Part shown: one piece after another, positions 7,514 through 15,464 of the stretch
Numbering within the stretch: position 1 is the first letter of the stretch
How the letters are laid out: each line of letters begins with the position of its first letter
DNA from: Actinomycetota bacterium
GTDB taxonomy: Bacteria; Actinomycetota; CADDZG01; WHSQ01
Direction of reading: 5' to 3'
DNA length: 31,377 nt
NCBI GenBank assembly: GCA_019348445.1
Contig: JAHWJK010000002.1
Coordinates: forward strand, 1-31,377
Made by a program: the position numbers and the translations under genes
Notes under the pieces: generated by a model
The model's input: only the letters and a program-made list of their open reading frames with translations
The model's database searches: none
What the model was told of the DNA's origin: nothing

Positions 7514-9352
7514 TTGCGCGTGATGGGCGACCTCGTCGGCGAGGTCCTATCTCATCGCTACCGTCTCGTCGCGCGGATCGCGGGCGGAGGCATGGGCGAG
7601 GTCTATCGTGGCCACGATCTGCTTCTCGACCGCACGGTCGCGGTAAAGGTCCTGCAGCCTTCTCTCGCTGCGGATCCCGACCTCGTTCAGCGTTTCAAGG
7701 CAGAGGCGCGCGCCGCCGCTCGTTTATCGCACCCCAACATCGTGGCGGTGCATGACTGGGGGGCCGAGAACGACAAGACCTACTACATGGTCATGGAGTA
7801 CGTCGCGGGAAGTGACCTGAGAGACCTGTTGGTCAGCAGAGGTTCGGTCGAACCCGCGCAAGCGGCGGCGATCATGGCCTCTGTATGCGAGGCGTTGTAC
7901 GTCGCGCATTCGCGAGGACTGGTGCACCGCGACGTGAAACCGGAGAACATCTTGCTCGCGCGCGACGGCACGGTGAAGGTCGCCGACTTCGGCATCGCAG
8001 CGATGGTGGATGCGGAGCGGACCGCGCCCGGGGGAACGATCCCCGGGACGTTGCGCTATCTGTCGCCGGAGCAGGCTCGAGGCGAGGATGCGACCTCCTC
8101 ATCGGATATCTGGGCTGCCGGAGCGATGCTGTGTGAGCTGTTGACTGGAGCTCCTCCGGGATCCGGCAGCGGAGTCGACCTGATCCGTCGCCGCGCGACC
8201 GAGGGGATCGAACGGCCATCGGCGATGCGTGATGACATCCCTAAGGAACTCGACGACATCGTCATGAAGGCGTGCGCGTTGGAGACGGCAGATCGTTACG
8301 TGAACGCCGATCTCATGGCGCGTGACCTCCGTGAGGTTGCCGGGGACATACGAGATGTTCCCCCGGTCGACGTCTTGCTGGACCACGTCACCGGCGAGAT
8401 CCGGTTGCCCGACATGGAGCCGACTACTTTCGTGTCGGGACGCTCGCGCCGGAAGCAGTTGCGGAAACGCAAGCTACGCGCGCGGCTTCTCATCGTGATC
8501 CCGCTCGTCCTCCTTCTGGTCCTGAGCGGTGTCGCGGCGGCGAAGTGGCTGTTCGCCCCGCAGATGGTCCCGGTCCCGGATCTCGAAGGAAAGAAGAAAG
8601 CGACGGCTGCGGAGCTGGCTGGGGAGCAGGGACTGAAACTCGAAGTCGTCGATAAGCAGCGCACGGGCGCGGTCCGACCGGGCGAGATCATCGAGCAGAG
8701 CCCTGCTCGCGGCGAAGTAGAGGAAGGCTCGACGATCGAGATCGTCATCTCGGCGGGCTATCCGAAGCTTCCCGTTCCCGATGTCGTGGGATTGACGCTC
8801 AAAGCGACGGAAGCGCGTCTGCGCGTGCACAAACTCGAACCCGGCAAAGTCTCGTACTCGTACTCACCGAAGCCGCGGGGGACGGTGATCGCCCAGAAGC
8901 CTGCCGACGGCGCCCTCGCGTGGTATCGCACGGTGGACCTCGAGATCAGCAAGGGGCCGGAGCCGGTGACGGTTCCGGACGTCACGAACAAATCGGCAGC
9001 CGCGGCGTCACGCGCGCTCAAAGCCGCGGGATTCGCTCCGAACGTCGTCGAGGCGTTTTCCGACGACGTTGCGAAGGGGAAAGTGATCTCCACGGACCCT
9101 GCCGGTGGTCAGGTCATCGGCAAGGGAAGCGAGGTCCGGATCTACGTCTCGATCGGGCCCGAGTTCAAGGAGCTGAAGATGCCCGACCTGCGCGGCTCGT
9201 CGCTATCGGATGCCCAAGCCAAACTGAAAAACCTGGGGTTGCGCTACCGGGTCATCCAATCTTGCGCCGGTGGATCGACCGTCGTAGAGACCGATCCCAT
9301 CGCGGGTACGACAGTGCGGGAGAACGACAAGGTCGCACTCTTCGTGTGCTAG
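7514..9352 (+). CDS. pknB: PknB-type Ser/Thr protein kinase with four PASTA repeats (612 aa)
   Basis: A cytoplasmic kinase domain (about 16-275) has the glycine loop GGGMGEVY, Lys45 in AVKVL, HRDVKPEN with catalytic Asp140, DFG at 158-160 and GTLRYLSPEQ. A basic juxtamembrane stretch precedes one transmembrane helix (about 323-343). Four extracellular PASTA repeats begin near 350, 418, 483 and 551, with starts such as VPVPDLEG, LPVPDVVG, VTVPDVTN and LKMPDLRG. PASTA kinases sense muropeptides or lipid II and control growth and division. The TTG start has GGGGGAG at 7502-7508; the GTG at 7520 is possible. The usual ftsW/pbp partners are absent, so this may be a second PASTA kinase. Confidence 0.95.
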   Translation: MRVMGDLVGEVLSHRYRLVARIAGGGMGEVYRGHDLLLDRTVAVKVLQPSLAADPDLVQRFKAEARAAARLSHPNIVAVHDWGAENDKTYYMVMEYVAGSDLRDLLVSRGSVEPAQAAAIMASVCEALYVAHSRGLVHRDVKPENILLARDGTVKVADFGIAAMVDAERTAPGGTIPGTLRYLSPEQARGEDATSSSDIWAAGAMLCELLTGAPPGSGSGVDLIRRRATEGIERPSAMRDDIPKELDDIVMKACALETADRYVNADLMARDLREVAGDIRDVPPVDVLLDHVTGEIRLPDMEPTTFVSGRSRRKQLRKRKLRARLLIVIPLVLLLVLSGVAAAKWLFAPQMVPVPDLEGKKKATAAELAGEQGLKLEVVDKQRTGAVRPGEIIEQSPARGEVEEGSTIEIVISAGYPKLPVPDVVGLTLKATEARLRVHKLEPGKVSYSYSPKPRGTVIAQKPADGALAWYRTVDLEISKGPEPVTVPDVTNKSAAAASRALKAAGFAPNVVEAFSDDVAKGKVISTDPAGGQVIGKGSEVRIYVSIGPEFKELKMPDLRGSSLSDAQAKLKNLGLRYRVIQSCAGGSTVVETDPIAGTTVRENDKVALFVC

Positions 9353-9396
9353 AGGATTCTCAAACTGATCGGAACCACCTCCTCCACGTCGCCGTC

Positions 9397-9402
9397 TAAC
9401 CT
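9397..9402 (+). promoter_or_regulatory. -10 box TAACCT, leaderless promoter
   Basis: TAACCT is followed by 6 nt and then the GTG at 9409. There is no ribosome-binding site in between. Confidence 0.45.
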
Positions 9403-9408
9403 CACGAC

Positions 9409-9711
9409 GTGAGGAAATGGCTGATAGTTGTCTCGATTGCTACTGCGCTGGTCGCCACCGGTTGCTCCAGTAACCCTGGTGAAGACGATCATGTCGCCTG
9501 TGCGGAGTCCTTGGACCGGGAGCAGCAGGAGGTAGGGACGCGCGCCGTTGGAGAGGTCGCCACGGCCGCGGGGATCATCGACGGCGCGCTCGACGGAGCG
9601 AGCAACCGCCGCCTTCAACCGCGGGACGAGAAATCGTTGCGCGCTGCACAACGACGACTAGAGAGGTTGGAACAAGACCTCGATCAGGCGTTCAACACAG
9701 GGTGCCTATAG
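9409..9711 (+). CDS. Small lipoprotein of unknown function (100 aa)
   Basis: A classical lipoprotein signal (basic start, hydrophobic core, lipobox VATGC with Cys19) is followed by a short polar domain. That domain has two further cysteines (near residues 31 and 99) that could pair, and an Arg/Glu-rich helix such as RRLERLEQDLDQAF. No family is recognised. The GTG start sits 6 nt after a TAACCT box, suggesting leaderless expression separate from the kinase. About 170 bp with nothing recognisable follow before the next, convergent gene. Confidence 0.7.
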   Translation: MRKWLIVVSIATALVATGCSSNPGEDDHVACAESLDREQQEVGTRAVGEVATAAGIIDGALDGASNRRLQPRDEKSLRAAQRRLERLEQDLDQAFNTGCL

Positions 9712-9878
9712 GGGCACGAATCGGAGGACTTCGGTGATGGGAGGAAGTGGACCCGCTAGTTGGACGCGTAACGGCGCTGGCTCAACGAATCCTGCGCGTT
9801 CATGGATGCTCGGATCGCCACTTTTCAGCGCGTAGCCGGCGGGCATAGAACGCGTGGCGCTGTACGACCGTGCAGCCT

Positions 9879-10553
9879 TTAGTGCTGAACGTCGTTGGCG
9901 ATCTCCAGGAGTTGATCCACCGTCAGCTCGTCACCAGGTGCTCTGATCTGTGTCTCAAGGAAGACGTTTTCGTACGCGGCGACCGCCGACTCATCGGTGA
10001 TGGTCGCATCGTCGATCCAGATCACGCTCATCACGATGCTCTGCGCTACGAGCAAGGCCTCCTGACCGCCTTCCAATTCCGTCATTGAGAAGCCCGGGTT
10101 GGTGTGCCTGCGACCGGAGACGTCGCACTCGCTCGCCTCCTGCTCGAGCTTTCTTTGGCCATAGGTCACCAGTCCCTGCTGGACGAAGAACCGTCCATCA
10201 GCGGTTTCGTAGGCCCACACGATGCGAGGTCCGGCTGTTGCGCCGGGAGCTGCGCTCAGCCGTGAGAAACGCCCCGTGTTTTGACTGACGCCGCTGTTGG
10301 TCCAGGCGATCTGTTCAGGTTCATACGCGAGATCGGGCTCGACCGGTTCGAAAGGTAGCTCCGCGTCGGCTGTGTTACTGACTACCTCCCCTTTGAACGG
10401 GTTCTTCCAGTAGGAATCATTTGGAACCGGGCCCTCGACTTCGACGACAGAACCGTCGCAGCCCGGATCAGGGGAACAACCGACGAACGCGATCATCGCG
10501 GCAACGACGAGCGAGCAAGAGACCGTTTGGCGCGAGGTCACGTTCTCAAGCAT
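9879..10553 (-). CDS. Lipoprotein of unknown function (224 aa)
   Basis: A signal peptide with hydrophobic core and lipobox-like FVGC (Cys26) predicts a membrane-anchored surface protein. The mature part is acidic with no repeats, and contains ELPFEPVEPDLAYEPEQIAW and a later WAYETADGRFFVQQG. I do not recognise a family. I chose the ATG at 10553 because it directly precedes the signal peptide; the frame stays open much further upstream but would overlap the Nudix gene. It lies 32 bp downstream of that gene on the same strand. No strong ribosome-binding site sits at normal spacing. Confidence 0.7.
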   Translation of the reverse strand: MLENVTSRQTVSCSLVVAAMIAFVGCSPDPGCDGSVVEVEGPVPNDSYWKNPFKGEVVSNTADAELPFEPVEPDLAYEPEQIAWTNSGVSQNTGRFSRLSAAPGATAGPRIVWAYETADGRFFVQQGLVTYGQRKLEQEASECDVSGRRHTNPGFSMTELEGGQEALLVAQSIVMSVIWIDDATITDESAVAAYENVFLETQIRAPGDELTVDQLLEIANDVQH

Positions 10554-10585
10554 CGCGCCCGGCGGCTGATCGACCTCTCCGTTTG

Positions 10586-10984
10586 CTAATCGAAGGCGCC
10601 CCACGCCTTCAACGTCTCGAGCAACCGCGGGGTGCACCCTCGCTTCTCGATGTCTTCGAACGCGACCCACTCCACCGCATCGACATCGTCGGCAGGTTCG
10701 GCCTCTCCACCGACGACCGTGGCTACATGATCGAGGATGACGTAGTGCGGATCTCCGGGCACCTCCAGGATGCCGAGGAGCTCGCGCACTTCGACATCGA
10801 GACCGGTTTCTTCCTTGACCTCTCGCACTAGAGCTTGCGACAGATACTCCCCGTTCTCGACGCGTCCTCCGGGGATAGACCACAAGCCACGCCCCGGTTC
10901 CTTGCCGCGACGGATCATCAACAATCTGCCGTCGTCGATGACGACGGCTCCCACCGCGATGATCGGTCGGTCTGAACGAGACAC
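10586..10984 (-). CDS. Nudix hydrolase (132 aa)
   Basis: The Nudix box is complete: GGRVENGEYLSQALVREVKE then ETGLDV, at residues about 39-64, giving the Mg-binding REVKEE core. Upstream IRRGKEPGRGLWSIPGG is typical of MutT-like enzymes that hydrolyse nucleoside diphosphates linked to another group, such as oxidised nucleotides, ADP-ribose or NADH. The length equals a single Nudix domain. The substrate is not predictable. The GTG start is 6 nt after a TAGCCT box on this strand and looks leaderless. The promoter is shared face to face with the EamA transporter. Confidence 0.93.
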   Translation of the reverse strand: MSRSDRPIIAVGAVVIDDGRLLMIRRGKEPGRGLWSIPGGRVENGEYLSQALVREVKEETGLDVEVRELLGILEVPGDPHYVILDHVATVVGGEAEPADDVDAVEWVAFEDIEKRGCTPRLLETLKAWGAFD

Positions 10985-11001
10985 GCTCTTAGGCTAGACC
11001 G
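10985..11001. promoter_or_regulatory. Overlapping divergent -10 boxes, candidate bidirectional promoter
   Basis: The 17-bp gap between two divergent start codons holds TAGGCT at 10990-10995 on the plus strand and TAGCCT at 10996-10991 on the minus strand. The boxes overlap by five bases about a centre at 10993. Each ends exactly 6 nt before its start codon (ATG 11002, GTG 10984). Neither gene has a Shine-Dalgarno sequence. RNA polymerase could occupy only one orientation at a time. Confidence 0.6.
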
Positions 11002-11898
11002 ATGGAGCAAGCGGTTGTCGCGCCTGCGCGCGCGTCCTGGATCCCGTGGGCGTTGCTGGTTGTCGGTGTTCTGGGCGCCAGCATCTCGGCGATCTTGATC
11101 GTCTACGCGCGCGATGCACAGCCCATGGCGATCTCGTTCTGGCGCTGCGCCGGTGGAGCGGCCGCGCTAGCGCCGTTCGCGGCGCGTGGGCTGCGCGCGA
11201 TGACCAAGCGGCAACTAGGTCTTCCCGCGGTCGCGGGTCTCTTCCTCGCCGCCCACTTCGCCACATGGATCACATCCCTCGAGCTGACGACCGTTGCGGC
11301 CTCGGTTCTGCTCGTGACGAGCTCACCTGCTTTCGTGGCGTTGTTGGCGTGGTGGCTACTGGGCGAGCGACTGCGATCGGTTGCATGGGTCGGCATCGTC
11401 CTGACGGTGATCGGGGCCGGTCTCGTTGCGGGCGGCGACCTTTCCGGTGCCCAGTTCGAGGGCAACATGCTCGCGCTCGCGGGAGCGCTGACGGTGGGCG
11501 TGTACATGTTGGTGGGCCAGGTCTCTCGGAGGGAGCTGGGGATCCTCGAGTACTCCGTGGTCACCTACAGCGTCGCAGGCTTAGTCCTGTTGCCGATATC
11601 TCTCGTGATGGGGGCCGACCTGTGGGGTTACGACGCGCAGACCTCGTGGGCGCTCGTAGGGCTCCTCATCGGCCCCCAGCTCCTCGGCCATACCGTGCTC
11701 AACTACGTGCTGAAGGATCTCGGTGCAACGATCGTTGCCGTCGCGGTGATGGCGGAGCCATTGATCGCAGCGATCCTCGCGTACATCTTGTTCGGACAGG
11801 TGCCGCCATTGTTGATCTACCCGGGCGGCGCCGCGATCCTCGTCGGCATCTACATCGTGTCGACGCGCGGGAAGTCGCCGCAGGTGGTTATCGAATGA
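11002..11898 (+). CDS. EamA/DMT-family transporter (298 aa)
   Basis: About ten hydrophobic helices in two related halves, the layout of drug/metabolite transporters of the EamA type. Characteristic pieces are ISFWRCAGGAAAL in helix 2, SSPAFVALLAWWLLGERL at the end of the first half and the matching MAEPLIAAILAYILFGQ in the second. The substrate is unknown; relatives export amino acids or other metabolites. The ATG start appears leaderless. The stop overlaps the next gene as ATGA, so the transporter and the FolP2-like protein are translationally coupled. Confidence 0.9.
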   Translation: MEQAVVAPARASWIPWALLVVGVLGASISAILIVYARDAQPMAISFWRCAGGAAALAPFAARGLRAMTKRQLGLPAVAGLFLAAHFATWITSLELTTVAASVLLVTSSPAFVALLAWWLLGERLRSVAWVGIVLTVIGAGLVAGGDLSGAQFEGNMLALAGALTVGVYMLVGQVSRRELGILEYSVVTYSVAGLVLLPISLVMGADLWGYDAQTSWALVGLLIGPQLLGHTVLNYVLKDLGATIVAVAVMAEPLIAAILAYILFGQVPPLLIYPGGAAILVGIYIVSTRGKSPQVVIE

Positions 11899-12752
11899 TG
11901 CTGCGTCACGCGACGGGAGCCCTCGATCTGGACTCCTGCGTCGTGATGGGGATAGTGAACCGCACGCCGGACTCCTTCTACGACGGCGGACGGATGGATA
12001 CCGATGACGTCATCGAGCGAGCTCTGCGTCTCGTCGACGACGGCGCTGCGATCCTCGACCTCGGCGCCGTGAAGGCGGGTCCGGGGGAGGATGTCGGTGA
12101 ACAGGAAGAGATCGATCGCCTCCTCCCACTCGTAGAGGCACTAGCGAAGGACGCGCCGGTGCCGCTGTCGGTGGAGACGGCCCGCCCTTCGGTTGCCAAA
12201 CTCGCGTTCGGTGCCGGAGCCGCGATGGTGAACGACGTTTCTGCTCTCGCCGATCCCGACCTCGCGCGGGTGTGTGCTGAAGCAGGAGGTGCGCTGGTGC
12301 TCATGCACAACGGGGAACAGGTGCGCGGACGTCCGCGGAACCCGCGCTACGACGACGTCGTGGTTGCTGTCATCGACGAATGGAAGCGGCTCGAGTCGAT
12401 CGCTACCAAAGCCGGCGTCGGGCCCGATCAGATCGTCGTCGATGCCGGTCTCGACTTCGGTAAGACGACGTTCCATTCGTTGGAGATCATGCGCAGGCTG
12501 GAGGAGCAGGTCGCGTACGGGCGTCCGTTGCTCCTGGCGCCGTCCCGCAAGGACGTCGTCGGAGAGAGCTTGGGCCTGGGCGTCGCAGAGCGTCTCGAAG
12601 GCACGCTCGCTCTCGTCGCCCTCGGCGTACTCGGCGGGGTGTCGATCGTTCGGGTACACGACGTCGCTCCGGCACTTCGTGTCGTTCGCATGGTCGAGAC
12701 GGTCATGGGCGTGCGACGACCGGAGGCTCCGATTCGCGGCTTATGGGAGTGA
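11895..12752 (+). CDS. folP2: FolP2-like dihydropteroate synthase homologue (285 aa)
   Basis: A pterin-binding TIM barrel of the dihydropteroate synthase family: IVNRTPDSFYDGG (Asn22), MVNDVSAL (Asn113-Asp114), VVDAGLDFGKTTFH (Asp183, Asp187), APSRKDVVGESLG (Lys219) and RVHDV (His245). The pABA-binding loop, GGESTRPG in true synthases, is here GAVKAGPG, so the Thr and Arg are lost. The usual SVDT is SVET. From memory, the wording matches mycobacterial FolP2, which is reported not to make dihydropteroate. It overlaps the EamA gene by 4 nt; ATG 11898 is an alternative start. The real function is unknown. Confidence 0.88.
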   Translation: MMLRHATGALDLDSCVVMGIVNRTPDSFYDGGRMDTDDVIERALRLVDDGAAILDLGAVKAGPGEDVGEQEEIDRLLPLVEALAKDAPVPLSVETARPSVAKLAFGAGAAMVNDVSALADPDLARVCAEAGGALVLMHNGEQVRGRPRNPRYDDVVVAVIDEWKRLESIATKAGVGPDQIVVDAGLDFGKTTFHSLEIMRRLEEQVAYGRPLLLAPSRKDVVGESLGLGVAERLEGTLALVALGVLGGVSIVRVHDVAPALRVVRMVETVMGVRRPEAPIRGLWE

Positions 12753-12767
12753 TCCGCGGCGACGTCC

Positions 12768-12795
12768 TTGCTCCGAAGCCTGCACTTGGTACCTT
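12768..12795 (+). promoter_or_regulatory. Promoter TTGCTC-N16-TACCTT, leaderless
   Basis: TTGCTC at 12768-12773 and TACCTT at 12790-12795 have a 16-bp spacer. The -10 box ends 6 nt before the GTG at 12802, and no Shine-Dalgarno sequence is present. Confidence 0.5.
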
Positions 12796-12801
12796 TTCGC
12801 C

Positions 12802-13173
12802 GTGGCGAAGACCGTTCTGATCGTCGAGGACGAAGAGGCAGTGCGCGAGCTCGAGAAGTTCATCCTCGAGCAGGTCGGCTACGAGGTGATGGAAGCTCGT
12901 GACGGGCTGGAGGGCTTGACGAAGGCCGAGTTCCGTAGGCCGGACCTCATCCTTCTCGACCTGATGATGCCGGACGTGTCCGGCGGCCGGATGTTCGACG
13001 AGATGAAACGTCATCCGGCCACGGCGGGTATCCCGATCGTCGTCGTCACCGGCAAGCCGGACGCTCATCAGATCTTCGACGACCAGATCGGCCCCGACAA
13101 CGTGATCATGAAGCCGTTCGAGGCAGAGACGTTGTTGTCGCGTATCGAAGCGCACATCGGCGCGCCGCTCTAA
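12802..13173 (+). CDS. Single-domain response regulator (CheY-like, 123 aa)
   Basis: A complete receiver domain: acidic pocket VEDEE (Glu9-Asp10), phosphoacceptor Asp53 in LLDLMMPD, switch residue Thr83 in VVTGK, and Lys104 in IMKPF. There is no output domain, so it probably relays phosphate or binds a partner. The frame extends upstream inside the FolP2-like gene, but those residues are a shadow. I chose the GTG at 12802 because it begins the receiver fold and sits after a promoter. The prepilin peptidase gene begins 17 bp downstream on the same strand. Confidence 0.9.
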   Translation: MAKTVLIVEDEEAVRELEKFILEQVGYEVMEARDGLEGLTKAEFRRPDLILLDLMMPDVSGGRMFDEMKRHPATAGIPIVVVTGKPDAHQIFDDQIGPDNVIMKPFEAETLLSRIEAHIGAPL

Positions 13174-13190
13174 GTCACGCGACGCAGAGT

Positions 13191-13958
13191 TTGGTCGTAA
13201 TCGCCGGCTTCCTAGGGCTGATCTTCGGAAGCTTCGCTACGGCAGCCTCGTACCGGATCCCGAGACGCGAGTCGATCGTCACCGGCCGGAGCCGCTGCCC
13301 CCACTGCGGGAACGTCGTCACTGCGGTCGAGAACGTCCCGGTGTTCAGCTATGTGTTCCTTCGGGGGAGATGCCGTCACTGCGGCAATGCGATCTCGCCC
13401 CGTTATCCACTCACCGAACTGGCGACCGGGGTCCTGTTCGCGCTCGCGTTCTGGAAGTTCGGGCTGAGTTTGCGCGCCGTGGCGTACGCGGCGTTCTTCT
13501 GGGTCCTCGTAGTTCTCACGGTCATCGATCTCGAGCACAGGTTGTTGCCGACACGCGTCATCTACCCGTCCGTGGTCGCGGGTTGGCTACTGCTCACTGC
13601 TGATGCGTTGATCGCGAACGAACCATCGCGCTTGCTCGATGCTCTGGTCGGTATGGCGATCTTCGGCGGGTTCTTCTTCACGGTCGCCTTCCTGGTGCCG
13701 CGCGGCATGGGCATGGGCGACGTTCGTCTCGCCCTATTGCTCGGAACATTCCTCGGCTATCTAGGGGGAGCCGGTTTCGTCCTCCTGGGGATGTTCATGT
13801 CGTTCCTGACGGGCGCTGTCGTCGGCGGGATCGCCGCAGTGGTGACGAAGGGAGGACGCAAGATGAAGATCCCGTTCGGCCCATTTCTCGCGGCGGGAAC
13901 GCTCATCGCGATCTTCGTCGGCCGTCCGGTCCTCGACGCCTACCTTGGAACGCTCTGA
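13191..13958 (+). CDS. Prepilin peptidase, A24 family (255 aa)
   Basis: A polytopic membrane aspartyl protease that cleaves type IV prepilin-like leaders and usually methylates the new N-terminus. Two CxxC pairs (Cys36/39 and Cys61/64) form the zinc-binding cytoplasmic loop. Catalytic aspartates are Asp113 in VIDLEHRLLP and Asp177 in MGMGDVRL. About seven hydrophobic helices follow. The TTG start has only a weak ribosome-binding site, but there is no better start before the N-terminal GSFATAASYRIPR motif. No pilin or pilus assembly gene is nearby, so its substrates are encoded elsewhere. Confidence 0.92.
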   Translation: MVVIAGFLGLIFGSFATAASYRIPRRESIVTGRSRCPHCGNVVTAVENVPVFSYVFLRGRCRHCGNAISPRYPLTELATGVLFALAFWKFGLSLRAVAYAAFFWVLVVLTVIDLEHRLLPTRVIYPSVVAGWLLLTADALIANEPSRLLDALVGMAIFGGFFFTVAFLVPRGMGMGDVRLALLLGTFLGYLGGAGFVLLGMFMSFLTGAVVGGIAAVVTKGGRKMKIPFGPFLAAGTLIAIFVGRPVLDAYLGTL

Positions 13959-13970
13959 CCAGAGCGTTTT
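13949..13970. terminator. Intrinsic terminator overlapping the prepilin peptidase stop
   Basis: AACGCTCT (13949-13956) and AGAGCGTT (13961-13968) form a perfect 8-bp stem with loop GACC, and the last bases run into TTTT. The TGA stop of the peptidase lies at 13956-13958, inside the stem and loop. The symmetry would also serve the convergent HD-GYP gene that ends at 13980, although the T-run on that strand is short. Confidence 0.6.
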
Positions 13971-13979
13971 CCGAACTCG

Positions 13980-15011
13980 CTACGCCAGCTGCGCGGGACG
14001 CTCCAGGAAGACCTCGCCAACCAACCGGCACAAGGTGGGGTCGAACTGCACGCCGGCATGGTCCAGCACCTCCTGGATCGCGGCGTCGAAGTTCATCGGA
14101 CGCCGGTACGGCCGCAGAGAAGTCATCGCGTCGATCGCGTCGGCGATCGCGAAGAGGCGCGCGGCCGGCGGGATGTCGTCGCCTTCGAGGCCGTCGGGAT
14201 AGCCCCGCCCGTCCCAACGCTCGTGGTGATAGCGGATCACATCCCTAACGACCGAGGGGAAACCAAGCGGAGCGACGATGCGTTCGCCGAGGATCGGGTG
14301 CGTCCGGAGCACGAGTGTCTCCGTATCCGTGAGGCCCCCCGGCTTCGTCAGGATCGTCTCGGGTATCCCGATCTTGCCGACGTCGTGCAAGAGGAAGGCG
14401 GCCTCGAGTGATTCGCTCGGCACCGCCCCGTCCAGCATCGCTGCCCGCGCCAGACGCATCGCCATCGACGTCACGCGCTCGGCGTGGCCGCCGGTGTACG
14501 TGTCTTTCAACTCCAGTGCCGACGCCAGCGCCCGCGCCGCGTTCATCGCATGCATGTCTCCGCTAGGGGAGAACGCGTGTGTCGCCTCGAGCGTGTCGTG
14601 GAGTACGTCGGCAGCCGGGGCCGAGTACAGCATGCCGCGGTCTGCGACCTCCGTGATCGCGTTCGCGAGCCGCGACGCGTCGCTACCGCGAACGACGTAT
14701 CCGCCGATCCCGAGGGCCAGCGCTTCGGCGGCAGTCTTCTTGTCGGAGGCGTCGGCAATGACGACCGCACCGCGCTGCAGTCCGATCTTGCGCACCATCC
14801 GCAAAGGGGCCGCCGGATCTTCTGAGTCGGAATCCGTGACGACGACGATGACGTCTATGTCGCGGGCAGCCGTTTCGAGGCTGACGGGATCGATCCCTTC
14901 GGCAACGACTATCTGTGACGAACGCGATCCGAGCGTCGAAGACAGCGCGACCCACATCGAGGCATCGCCTCCGATCAACAGGATCCGCAGTGGCGGTTGC
15001 GCCTTGATCAA
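13980..15011 (-). CDS. HD-GYP phosphodiesterase with N-terminal pseudo-receiver (343 aa)
   Basis: The C-terminal half (about 150-340) is a HD-GYP domain with GGHAERVT (His176), LLHDVGKIGIP (His209-Asp210), HPILGERI, YHHERWDGRGYPDG (GYP at 270-272) and DAIDAMTS. Such domains hydrolyse cyclic di-GMP or related dinucleotides. The N-terminal part (about 8-125) has receiver-like alternation, but LLIGGDA replaces the acidic pocket and VVVTDSDSE replaces the phosphoacceptor strand, so phosphorylation is unlikely. The start is a TTG overlapping the upstream receiver stop as TTGA; an internal ATG is possible. It is the last of three co-directional signalling genes. Confidence 0.9.
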   Translation of the reverse strand: MIKAQPPLRILLIGGDASMWVALSSTLGSRSSQIVVAEGIDPVSLETAARDIDVIVVVTDSDSEDPAAPLRMVRKIGLQRGAVVIADASDKKTAAEALALGIGGYVVRGSDASRLANAITEVADRGMLYSAPAADVLHDTLEATHAFSPSGDMHAMNAARALASALELKDTYTGGHAERVTSMAMRLARAAMLDGAVPSESLEAAFLLHDVGKIGIPETILTKPGGLTDTETLVLRTHPILGERIVAPLGFPSVVRDVIRYHHERWDGRGYPDGLEGDDIPPAARLFAIADAIDAMTSLRPYRRPMNFDAAIQEVLDHAGVQFDPTLCRLVGEVFLERPAQLA

Positions 15012-15463
15012 ACCGTCGTCACGCCCAGCCGGTCGAGGTCCGTCGCTCTGTTGATCAACTCGAGTCGCCGCTCGGCGCGCTCTTCTGGTGCGAGGTCGAG
15101 TAATTCACGGATCGTTTGGGCAACCGCCGCCGGCGAGAACGGCTTCCTCAGATGTGCATGTGCACCGAGCTGCATCGCCTGGATAGCGGTTGCGGGGGCG
15201 CCGTTCGCCGAGAGGACGACCACGCTCGTGCGGTCGAGGATGTCCTCGTCGCGCAGGTGCTCGAGGACCTCGAACCCGTCCATCTCGGGCATCGCGAGGT
15301 CGAGGATGCATCCATCCCACTCGCCCGACCGGAGCATCTCGAGTGCCTCTCCGCCGTCACCGGCTTCACCGAACCCGATGCCGACCAAGCTGAGATTCAT
15401 CCCAACGATCGTTCTGATGTCCGGCTCGTCGTCGACGACGAGTACGCGGAGCGGGTCGTTCAC
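15008..15463 (-). CDS. Response regulator receiver protein (151 aa)
   Basis: A receiver domain with VVDDEPD (Asp11-Asp12), phosphoacceptor Asp55 in CILDLAMPEMDG, Ser85 and Lys107 in LRKPF. A charged helical tail of about 25 residues (APEERAERRLELINRA) follows and may mediate dimerisation or partner binding. No DNA-binding domain is seen. The GTG start lies 2 bp after the stop of the REC-GGDEF-LuxR gene, and the stop overlaps the HD-GYP gene by 4 nt. The three form a tight operon, and this receiver is a natural input for the HD-GYP protein, whose own receiver is degenerate. Confidence 0.92.
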   Translation of the reverse strand: MNDPLRVLVVDDEPDIRTIVGMNLSLVGIGFGEAGDGGEALEMLRSGEWDGCILDLAMPEMDGFEVLEHLRDEDILDRTSVVVLSANGAPATAIQAMQLGAHAHLRKPFSPAAVAQTIRELLDLAPEERAERRLELINRATDLDRLGVTTV

Positions 15464-15464
15464 G

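Noticed and set aside
9712..9878. Gap between two lipoprotein genes searched for a small gene or tRNA
   Set aside because: No ribosome-binding site with a sensible frame, no cloverleaf and no terminator was found.
11046..11894. Apparent N-terminal extension of the FolP2-like protein through the transporter gene
   Set aside because: The segment is an Arg/Gly-rich alternative frame of the EamA gene; the pterin-binding protein begins at 11895 with an ATGA overlap.
12274..12801. Upstream extension of the receiver protein
   Set aside because: It is a Ser/Arg-rich out-of-frame reading of the FolP2-like gene; a promoter and GTG at 12802 define the receiver start.
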